Shown: piece after piece, positions 1-7,300 of the stretch
Numbering within the stretch: the first letter of the stretch is position 1
Layout of the letters: the number at the start of each line of letters is the position of its first letter
NCBI GenBank assembly: GCA_934149365.1
Contig: CAKPEI010000006.1
Coordinates: 43,149-107,148 of the forward strand
Direction of reading: 5' to 3'
From: an uncultured Clostridia bacterium
GTDB taxonomy: Bacteria; Bacillota; Clostridia; TANB77; CAG-465
Length of the DNA: 64,000 nt
Translations under genes and position numbers: made by a program
The notes under the pieces: generated by a model
What the model was told of the DNA's origin: nothing
The model's database searches: none
Seen by the model: the letters and a program-made list of their open reading frames with translations, nothing else

Positions 1-716
1 CCAGAAGATTTAATAATGTTAATTTATTAGTATATCCTGCAGCAGTTCAAGGCGTAAATACTGCAGAAACAGTTATAAAGGGAATAGAAACTTTCAATAA
101 CATGGAAAATAAAGTTGATGTTATAATAATTGCAAGAGGTGGAGGCTCATTTGAAGATTTATTTGGATTTAATGATGAGAACTTAGCAAGAGCTATATTT
201 AAATCAGAAATACCAATAGTATCTGCAGTGGGGCATGAGACTGATTTTACAATATGTGATTTTGTAAGTGATTTAAGAGCCCCAACACCTTCAGCAGCAG
301 CAGAGTTAGTGTATCCTTCAAAACTTGAACTTATAGCTGGAATAAATAACTTAAAGGTAAGACTAAATAGAGCGATAGATGTGTATATAGATAGAAGAAA
401 ACAATTTGTTAAAAATATATCTATGCAGAGGCTTCAAAAAACACCTGAAGCTATTGTACAGAAATATAATTTACTAGTTGATTCTTACATAAAGAGTATG
501 GAAAATACAATAAAAAATAAATATACAATTTTAGAAAAAGAATATAACAAGAATATTGCATTACTTGATTCATATAGTCCTTTAAAAACTCTTTCTAGAG
601 GATATAGTGTTGCTACATGTAATGGTAAAACTATAAAACAAGTGGCAGATGTAAATAAAGGAGATATAATAGATATTAAACTAATTGATGGAAAAATAAA
701 AACAGAAGTAGTTTAA
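1..716 (+). CDS. xseA: Exodeoxyribonuclease VII large subunit, C-terminal part (5' end outside window)
   Basis: XseA is the catalytic subunit of exonuclease VII, which degrades single-stranded DNA together with several XseB subunits. The frame is open from base 3, so the start lies upstream of the window. The visible 237 residues begin with the family segment RRFNNVNLLVYPAAVQG and continue with the hallmark ARGGGSFEDL and the AVGHETDFTICDFVSDLRAPTPSAAAE segment, here broken into shorter pieces for quoting. After that comes a long charged helical region that in this family binds XseB. The C-terminal SRGYSVAT motif is present. The stop is 22 bases before xseB, the standard operon arrangement. 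Identification is very secure. Confidence 0.97.
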   Translation, partial: RRFNNVNLLVYPAAVQGVNTAETVIKGIETFNNMENKVDVIIIARGGGSFEDLFGFNDENLARAIFKSEIPIVSAVGHETDFTICDFVSDLRAPTPSAAAELVYPSKLELIAGINNLKVRLNRAIDVYIDRRKQFVKNISMQRLQKTPEAIVQKYNLLVDSYIKSMENTIKNKYTILEKEYNKNIALLDSYSPLKTLSRGYSVATCNGKTIKQVADVNKGDIIDIKLIDGKIKTEVV

Positions 717-738
717 TATTAGAAAGGAAGAATAAATA

Positions 739-954
739 ATGGATAAAGAAAAATCATTTGAAGAAAATTTAAAAGAACTTGAAACTATTGTTACTGAGCT
801 TGAAAAGGGAGAACTTAGTTTGGAAGATTCTATAGCTAAGTTTGAAAGAGGCATAGAAGTATCTAAAGAATGTAACTCAAAACTAGAGAATGCAGAAAAG
901 AAAATAAATATATTACTAGACGGTAAAGAAGAAAAGTTTGAAGTAGAAGAATAA
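739..954 (+). CDS. xseB: Exodeoxyribonuclease VII small subunit
   Basis: XseB is the small helical partner of XseA and decorates the XseA helical arm. The 71 residues show the family pattern FEENLKELETIVTELEKGELSLEDSIAKFERG, seen here as EENLKELE, VTELEKGEL and LEDSIAKFERG in order. This predicts two antiparallel helices. Length is normal for the family. A ribosome site (AGAAAGGAAG) precedes the ATG, and the gene follows xseA closely, so the two are co-transcribed. No clear terminator is visible in the 83 bases before the next gene. Confidence 0.96.
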   Translation: MDKEKSFEENLKELETIVTELEKGELSLEDSIAKFERGIEVSKECNSKLENAEKKINILLDGKEEKFEVEE

Positions 955-1037
955 TATAATTATTACAGTAATATTACAAATAAATAAAATAACACAAAAA
1001 GTTTTGTTCAAAAGAAAAAAATAAAGGGGGAAAAAGT

Positions 1038-2189
1038 ATGAGAACAAAAGTTAAACTAAAAGGCGGAATATCATTAATAGTATTAGTAATAACAATAATA
1101 GTAATGATAATATTAGCCGCAGCAATAATTTTGTCACTATCAAATAGTGGAATAATATCAAAAGCAAACAAAGCCAAAACAGATAGTGATACAGCAAATT
1201 TAAAAGAGTATGTAAATACCTTAAGAGCAGAATGGGAGTTAATGACAGCAGATGAACAAACAGCAGAAGGTTCATTTGAAGCGTATGCAAACAAAAAGCT
1301 AGAAAAGAGTGGCTACAAAGGAGCAGTAGGAGCAGATGGAGAAGTATATTCAAACTTAAATGAAAATGCAAGAAAAGCAATAGTAGCGGGAATAAAGGTA
1401 GGAAATGTAGTAACAGGGTATACAGTAACATCAACTACATATACAACAGACGGAAGCGAGAACACAAATGCAGTTCAAACAGTAACAACAAACGAAGATA
1501 TAACGTGGAAGTATTTGGGAGTAAATGCAGACGGAGAATTGGAGATAATGGCAGATTTATCAACGGCAAATGCAGTAGCAACAAATACAAAAGTAATGTT
1601 AGGAGGAAAAGGTGGATACCTAAATGGACCTGCAATGTTAAACACAATATGTGAAAAGCTATATTCAAAAGAAGGAATAGGAACAGCAAGAAGTATGAAT
1701 ATAGACGATGTAAATAATATATTAGGATATACAGGACCAAAAGGAACATATTATGATAATAATGATAATGAAGTAAAAACACCAACAGTATTAAGAATAG
1801 GAGATATAGATAAGAAATTAGGAACATCACTAGGAACAATAACAACAACACCAGATGGAAAAGCCTTATCCACATATTATGCAGATTATTACGATATAGA
1901 AAAAACAAGTGAGAATATAACAAATTCAGATGACAAGACTAAGAGTTTAGTGTACAATGCTAAAAATGCGTACTGGCTTGCTTCTCCGTGTGTCGGTGCG
2001 TATTTTGGCGACAGCTATGCGGACTTCGGGGTGCGTTGCGTGAACTCTACTATCGTGTACGCGTACGGCATGTTCCTTTCGCCAAACGACTCTGGTAGCG
2101 GGACGTGGGCGGTTCGCCCCGTAGTGACATTAAATTCTAATGTTAAACTAACACCAAATGTAGATAAAACAGAGTGGGCAATAAGTTAG
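1038..2189 (+). CDS. Pilin-like surface protein with variable C-terminal domain
   Basis: The N-terminus (LKGGISLIVLVITIIVMII) looks like a type IV prepilin or pseudopilin signal: a basic stretch, Gly-Gly cleavage site and hydrophobic helix. The usual Glu at +5 is missing. A helical stretch to about residue 75 is followed by a globular region (WKYLGVNADGELEI, TARSMNIDDVN). The C-terminal domain starts at NAYWLAS and ends in VRPVV, the pattern of DUF6273-like/C-type-lectin-like domains. From about base 1975 to 2130 composition changes sharply: 17 A and 67 G+C in the 120 bases 1981-2100, against 27 A and 24 G+C in the 60 bases 1561-1620 (hand counts). The RBS is AAGGGGG. A frameshifted paralogue lies at the far end of the window. 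Function is unknown; a surface adhesin or receptor is an inference. Confidence 0.8.
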   Translation: MRTKVKLKGGISLIVLVITIIVMIILAAAIILSLSNSGIISKANKAKTDSDTANLKEYVNTLRAEWELMTADEQTAEGSFEAYANKKLEKSGYKGAVGADGEVYSNLNENARKAIVAGIKVGNVVTGYTVTSTTYTTDGSENTNAVQTVTTNEDITWKYLGVNADGELEIMADLSTANAVATNTKVMLGGKGGYLNGPAMLNTICEKLYSKEGIGTARSMNIDDVNNILGYTGPKGTYYDNNDNEVKTPTVLRIGDIDKKLGTSLGTITTTPDGKALSTYYADYYDIEKTSENITNSDDKTKSLVYNAKNAYWLASPCVGAYFGDSYADFGVRCVNSTIVYAYGMFLSPNDSGSGTWAVRPVVTLNSNVKLTPNVDKTEWAIS

Positions 2190-2206
2190 TCATTATAGTA
2201 TATATT

Positions 2207-2243
2207 TAGTCATGTGATTTGTTTGCATGGCTATTTATTTTGT
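2207..2243 (+). terminator. Terminator of the pilin-like gene
   Basis: TAGTCATG pairs with CATGGCTA (one G-T pair) across an 11-base loop and is followed by TTTATTTT. A similar hairpin ending in GGCTATTTTTG follows the paralogue near 63.07 kb. Confidence 0.6.
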
Positions 2244-2258
2244 ATATGTAGGTTTTTG

Positions 2259-2286
2259 TTGACATAGTAAAAAATGGTGGTATAAT
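2259..2286 (+). promoter_or_regulatory. Sigma-A promoter of the 152-aa orphan gene
   Basis: TTGACA and TATAAT are separated by 16 bases. The leader ends in TAAATAATTTTAAGGAGG, which recurs in the leader of the MYG1-like gene downstream. Confidence 0.8.
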
Positions 2287-2337
2287 ACTTCTGAAGAAAA
2301 TATAAGTCTTCTAAATAATTTTAAGGAGGTAGTATTA

Positions 2338-2796
2338 ATGAGAGAAGTTGTTTTAGAAACACTTACTCGGCACGGAGAACTTGACCCTAAGGCAAATGTG
2401 TCCTTTGTGGTTTCAAAAGATAAATACTTTGAGTTACCTGTTATAGATGATAGTAAATTAGGAGATTGCTATGTATCGAAAGGGAACTTTAAAGAAATAT
2501 ACCGTGGACATTCTAAACATCAGAAATCTGTTCATACTGCAATGATTATTAAGAAAAACGCAGATGACGATATGCCTTGGAATATTGTCTTTATAAATGA
2601 TGAACAGGTATGGGTTGCATTTGAGTACAAGAATGATATTGACATTGGCGAAGACTACGGAAGTACTGTCGAAGTGGCAAACCCGTGCAGAGGAAATATT
2701 TACAGAATAAGTAATTACATTGCGGAATTACTTAGACAAATGTTTGACATTAAGGTGCCTTTAAGAGATGTATATAAAGCGCCCCCTTGCATTTAA
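2338..2796 (+). CDS. Orphan protein of unknown function, 152 aa
   Basis: I do not recognise this protein. It is soluble, with no signal peptide or membrane segment. It alternates short beta-like segments (VSFVVSKDKYFELPV, WNIVFINDEQVWVAFEY) with one helix near the C-terminus (NYIAELLRQMF). It has its own strong promoter, a perfect AGGAGG site 9 bases before the ATG and its own terminator, so it is a monocistronic cassette. Codon use is more mixed (more C- and G-ending codons) than in the housekeeping genes here, which suggests acquisition by transfer. Its leader nearly duplicates that of the next orphan gene. Confidence 0.75.
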   Translation: MREVVLETLTRHGELDPKANVSFVVSKDKYFELPVIDDSKLGDCYVSKGNFKEIYRGHSKHQKSVHTAMIIKKNADDDMPWNIVFINDEQVWVAFEYKNDIDIGEDYGSTVEVANPCRGNIYRISNYIAELLRQMFDIKVPLRDVYKAPPCI

Positions 2797-2810
2797 GAAT
2801 AAACATCATA

Positions 2811-2842
2811 AAATCACTCATAATATTATGGGTGATTTTTTT
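2811..2842 (+). terminator. Terminator after the 152-aa gene
   Basis: AAATCACTCAT pairs with ATGGGTGATTT across a 6-base loop and runs into seven T residues. The hairpin contains the apparent Shine-Dalgarno sequence of the next small reading frame. Confidence 0.75.
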
Positions 2843-3020
2843 GAAGAATAAAGATAAATTAAGTAAGTATAAAAATAATGATGAAGACCCATATGGGTAT
2901 GATTTTGTTCCTACTATATCACATGTTACTAATATAGATGAGCAAAAACAAGAGGTAAAACGTTTAGAAAACATAAAAAAAGATAGAAAAAGCACGAATA
3001 ATAGCGAAACTATTCATTAA
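2841..3020 (+). CDS. Possible small protein with TTG start, 59 aa
   Basis: A short open frame could start at TTG (bases 2841-2843), with GGGTGA about seven bases upstream. It encodes a hydrophilic, charged peptide (KNKDKLSKYKNND, DPYGYDFVP, EQKQEVKRLENIKKD). A longer version starting at the ATG at 2787 would overlap the previous gene and run through its terminator, so it is less likely. The composition looks protein-like (few hydrophobics, amphipathic second half). The start sits at the foot of a terminator hairpin, so expression would need read-through or a hidden promoter. No family is recognised, and the call is tentative. Confidence 0.35.
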   Translation: MKNKDKLSKYKNNDEDPYGYDFVPTISHVTNIDEQKQEVKRLENIKKDRKSTNNSETIH

Positions 3021-3021
3021 A

Positions 3022-3050
3022 TTGACATAACTTGAATATTGTGGTATAAT
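3022..3050 (+). promoter_or_regulatory. Sigma-A promoter of the MYG1-like gene
   Basis: Consensus TTGACA, a 17-base spacer and consensus TATAAT, 56 bases before the start codon. Confidence 0.85.
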
Positions 3051-3105
3051 ATTAAAGTTGTTAAAATAAAAATCTAGTAAATAATTTTAAGGAGGCAATA
3101 TACCC

Positions 3106-3915
3106 ATGAGAAATTTTTCTGTAGGTAAAGAAGTATTAACAAAAAGAGACATCAATGTAGGAATTGCGCCGGGTAAATTTGATACCAAACAACTTATTTT
3201 AAGCGCTATTGCTGTTCTTGCAGCAGAGGCAAATGGAGGTATGGTTCGGTTTGTAAGAACGGTGAATATGGAGCAGCTATCTAACTGTGTGCTGTTTATA
3301 AACGACGACTTTACAACAATGTTTCCGGTTATACCTTCGTATCATGATATCGCAACTGCATGGAATAAAAATGCAGCAAGTATTTTGAAAAAGTATTCGG
3401 TGTATGACGATGATGGAAAAGACTTTGTAAGCAGTTCTGTAATTGAAAAGATTTGTAATCTTGAAGCCATTGATTGCATAATGCAGCTATATAAAACAGA
3501 CAATTACAGTTACATCGACAGCTTTGAAGAAGCGCTTAATGTTACGCTCGGATTTATAGATAAGTTTATTGCTGACTCAGTAAAAGACAGAATGTTTTTC
3601 CTTACTGTTAAAGCGTACGTCGATAAGGCAGAAGTAAATTATCTTAAACTTCCTGTTTATGTTCAGGGATGGCGTCACATACTTTCACTTCTTCCTAATG
3701 CAGAAAGTATTGATTATGTGATTTTCCCTGATGAAGAAAATACTTTTGTTGTTGAAGCAAAAGATAAGGAAATGACTGTTAAAAAATACGTTAAGGGACT
3801 TAAAGGAATTACATATTCTGGAAGATTTTTCGTACGTGTAAATGACATTGATGTCGCAGAAAAGGTTGTTTCAAAACTCCCGAAGAGAAAGAATTTAAAT
3901 CAAAAGACGGCTTAA
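3106..3915 (+). CDS. Divergent MYG1/UPF0160-like protein lacking the usual metal ligands
   Basis: The 269-residue protein appears to follow the MYG1 (DHH-type hydrolase/exonuclease) fold order. An N-terminal VGIAPGKFDTKQLILSAIAV stands where the family has a THDGxFHxDE segment. RFVRT and LSNCVLFIND stand where it has RTR and the DVGG strand. A helical middle includes VIEKICNLEAIDCI (family: FIExIDAIDNG). The C-terminal part is GWRHIL, then YVIFPDEENTFVVEA, then GITYSGRFFVRVNDIDVA, matching the family end. The metal-binding His/Asp residues and the DHH motif are absent, so if the assignment is right the protein is probably not a metal-dependent nuclease. It is a monocistronic cassette with AAGGAGG and its own terminator. 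Assignment is from memory of family patterns and is moderate. Confidence 0.5.
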   Translation: MRNFSVGKEVLTKRDINVGIAPGKFDTKQLILSAIAVLAAEANGGMVRFVRTVNMEQLSNCVLFINDDFTTMFPVIPSYHDIATAWNKNAASILKKYSVYDDDGKDFVSSSVIEKICNLEAIDCIMQLYKTDNYSYIDSFEEALNVTLGFIDKFIADSVKDRMFFLTVKAYVDKAEVNYLKLPVYVQGWRHILSLLPNAESIDYVIFPDEENTFVVEAKDKEMTVKKYVKGLKGITYSGRFFVRVNDIDVAEKVVSKLPKRKNLNQKTA

Positions 3916-3920
3916 AAATT

Positions 3921-3949
3921 GGCAGTGATAAATTTCACTGCCTTTTTTC
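3921..3949 (+). terminator. Terminator after the MYG1-like gene
   Basis: Perfect 8-bp stem GGCAGTGA/TCACTGCC with a 6-base loop and a T-rich tail. It separates two convergent genes. Confidence 0.85.
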
Positions 3950-3951
3950 TT

Positions 3952-4236
3952 TTAAGAAAAATATGATAATAGGTTATATTTAAAAATTGTGTAGACTGTA
4001 ATTATATTTAGTATAAACAAAACTGGAACCATCACAGTAAAGTTTATATGTTTAGTTTTATGTCTGAATGTATACATTCCTATATATACACCTAAACTTC
4101 CAAGCATAGCTGAAATTATGAAGAATGTTTTTTCGCTTATTCTGTATTTTTGATTTATAGCGTAGTATTTATCTACTTTCATAAGTATAAAACCAAGTAA
4201 ATTTATTAATAATATATATATCAAAAAGTATATCAT
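3952..4236 (-). CDS. DUF1294 family membrane protein
   Basis: This small integral membrane protein of 94 residues has three predicted membrane segments: near residues 2-20, 40-58 and 68-88. Between them lie the DUF1294 signatures: DKYYAINQKYRISEKT, then GSLGVYIGMYTFRHKTKH. Conserved are RISE, the glycine-rich GSLG/GM and RHKT. Length is typical. The biochemical role of the family is unknown. It converges on the MYG1-like gene and is divergent from the glucan synthase gene. A plausible minus-strand promoter (TTGAAT, TATAAT) lies in the shared 147-base upstream region. Confidence 0.85.
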   Translation of the reverse strand: MIYFLIYILLINLLGFILMKVDKYYAINQKYRISEKTFFIISAMLGSLGVYIGMYTFRHKTKHINFTVMVPVLFILNIITVYTIFKYNLLSYFS

Positions 4237-4332
4237 TTAATCACCTTAAACAATTATATAACATAGAAAATTTAATTCAAGATAAATGGACTAAAAGTTA
4301 AAAAAAAGTACCTTCTTTATGTAATCATTTTG

Positions 4333-4361
4333 TTGAAAATTTTTCCAGTATGTTATATAAT
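4333..4361 (+). promoter_or_regulatory. Promoter of the glucan synthase pair
   Basis: TTGAAA, a 17-base spacer and TATAAT. A GGGGGAAGTT ribosome site and ATG follow. Confidence 0.65.
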
Positions 4362-4383
4362 TTCTTTGAAATAGGGGGAAGTT

Positions 4384-7300
4384 ATGCAAGATTACATATT
4401 GCCAATATATTTGGAAACAAAGAAAAATTTTAAAACTATAAAACTTACGTACGATTTATTAAATTCTACATCAACACTTAAAATACCTGTTCATGCAGCA
4501 GGTCAATGGTTACTTGATAATATGTACGTAATTGAACAAGAATATACAGCAGCTATAGAAGGACTAAGATATATAAAAGAGACAAATTTGCCACATGTTA
4601 AGTCTATGGAAGGTCAAAGGAAGCTTAGAGTTTGTTTTATGACAGACGAGATTGTTGAAAGAAATAGCGGAATTGTAACAGACGGAATAGTAAGTAATTA
4701 TATAAAAGAATTTCAAAAGCATTCTTACGTTACTTTTTCTGAGCTTTCACTGTTGCCACTTATGCTTAGATGTTCTTTACTTAAGTTTATTAAAAGAATA
4801 TGTGTTAATATATTTAATGCTGAAATGCAAAAACTTAAGGTTGAAAAAAGGGTTAATAATGCAAATGCGGCAAATAATGCTAAGCTTATTGTAAACAAAA
4901 TGGACAAGTTAGCATATAAAATGAAAATAGATTTAAATCAATCTACTGGAATAAAGACTGCTAATACTGCGTATATCGAGTATATGGCGTTTAAGCTTAA
5001 AGATATGGGCAGACAAGGAGAAAAATTCTTTAGTGAGCTTAAGGAAGAAACTAGCAAAATAGGGTTTACGATTGACGAGGCAATAGAAAAGGAACACAAT
5101 GAAATTACTACTACTACAAGACTTATGGGAAATGGTATAATTTCATTAAAGACAGTTGCTTCTACAAACTGGAGTGAAGTTATTGTTGCTATTAACAGGA
5201 TTGACGAAACTTTAAAAGACGATTACACAAATGAATATTCTAAGTGTGATTTTAAAACAAAAAATAGATATAGAAGAAATATAATACGCTTAGCTAATAA
5301 GTATAAATTATCTGAAATGTACGTTGCAAAGAAAGCTGTAGAATGTTCAGAAGAATACAAAAAGCACGTAGGTCATTTCTTAATAGGCGAAGACAAAAAG
5401 CTTTTAATAAAGAGTATGGGTAAATCTACTTTAGGTTTAAATATAAAAGAAAAGATTATAAATCCCTTAAAGCCAGCAGTACATATATTAATTTTAAATC
5501 TAATTGCTTTTATAATAGCATATGTTATAGATTTTTACTTTATAGAACACTATGCTATAGGTTATAGAATAGTTATAGGGATACTATCCTTTATATTAGG
5601 ATTAGAAGTAGCAGACAAGATATTGTCATATCTAGTTGGAAAATTTGTAAGACCTAAAATATTACCTAGATTTAACTTTGCTAAAACAATAGATAAATCT
5701 TGTAGTACTATAATTGCTATGCCAAGTGTAATAAATTCCGTTTCTAAATTAGATAAAATGATAGAAAAAATGGAAGTTACATATCTTGCTAATAGGTCTG
5801 AAAATATGTATTATATGTTACTTGGAGACTGCGTTTCTAGTAAAAAAAGTAAACATATAGCATTAGATGATGAAATAGTAAAATATGGAAGAGAAAAAAT
5901 AGAGGAATTAAACAATAAGTACCCTTCTGAGCACAAGTTATTTAATTTTCTTTATAGAAAAAGAGTATATAGCGAAGGCGAAGAAACTTATATGGGTTGG
6001 GAGAGAAAGCGTGGTGCTTTATCTCATTTAAACAAGTTATTACTTAATAAATTAACTAAACAAGAGATTGACAAGTACATGTATTTAGCACATGATGATA
6101 TACCTGAAGTTAAGTACCTTATAACAGTTGACGAAGATACTAGCTTATCTTTGAATTCTGCAAAAGAATTAGTTGCAATTATTGCACATCCTTTAAACAA
6201 ACCTGTACTTACTAAAGATGGTAGAAGAGTGAAATCTGGTTATGGACTTATACAACCTGCTGTAGGACTTGATATTGAGTCTGCTAATAGAAGTATATTT
6301 TCCAAAGTGTTTGGAGGCTTTGGAGGACTTGATATATATACAAATGCTATATCTAATTTGTATCAAGATGTTTTTAAAGAAGCTATATTTACTGGTAAGG
6401 GAATATACAACATTGAACTTTTTGAACAACTACTAGGTGACACAATGCCAGAAAACCTTATACTTAGTCACGACTTGCTAGAGGGAAGTTACATGAGAAC
6501 TGGTCTTGCTTCAGATGTTGAAGTTCAAGATGGATTTCCACATAACTTTATTGCGTATATGAAAAGAAATCATAGATGGTATAGAGGGGATATGCAGATA
6601 ATTAGTTGGCTTTTAAGTCCAAAAAGTCCGCTTAACTTACTTTCTAGATGGAAGATATTTGATAATTTAAGAAGAGAAAATCTTGCTATAACAGCATTGC
6701 TTTTAATGATAATTACAATGTTTATACCAGGAACAAGCTTTGTATATACTTGTATATTTGTATTTACAGTATTAAATTTGGGACATTTACTTTCTACATT
6801 TGATAATATAATTTGGGGAAAAAATGCTGAAAGAAAGCAAAAGCAGTACATACCTGTAATATACGGAATAAGAGCTAATTTACTTAAGATGGTATTTAAT
6901 TTTATAACATTACCATATCAAGCTTGGACTGCTTTAAGTGCTCATTTTACTTCGCTATATAGGATGTTTATATCAAAGAAACACTTGCTAGAATGGGCTA
7001 CTGCAGAAAGTATAGAAGCAAGTGCGAAAGAAAAGCTATCATATGTATATAAACATATGTGGGCAAATAGCATATTTGGTTTAATACTAATAATATATTC
7101 ATTGTTTAATGACTTTGTATTTGTTAAAGAAAAATCCACATTAATATTTGGTATATTCTTTTTAATTGCTCCTCTCGCAGGATATATTATGAGTAGAAAA
7201 AATTTGTTTAGGGAAGAAAATGAATTAACAGATAAAGAAGATGAAAATATAAAAGAGATTGCTTATGATACATGGAAGTTCTTTGAAAGTACAATGATAT

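Noticed and set aside
974..1923. Long minus-strand reading frames opposite the pilin-like gene
   Set aside because: They are rich in Leu and Tyr stretches typical of the complement of A-rich codons, have no ribosome sites and mirror a well-supported plus-strand gene.
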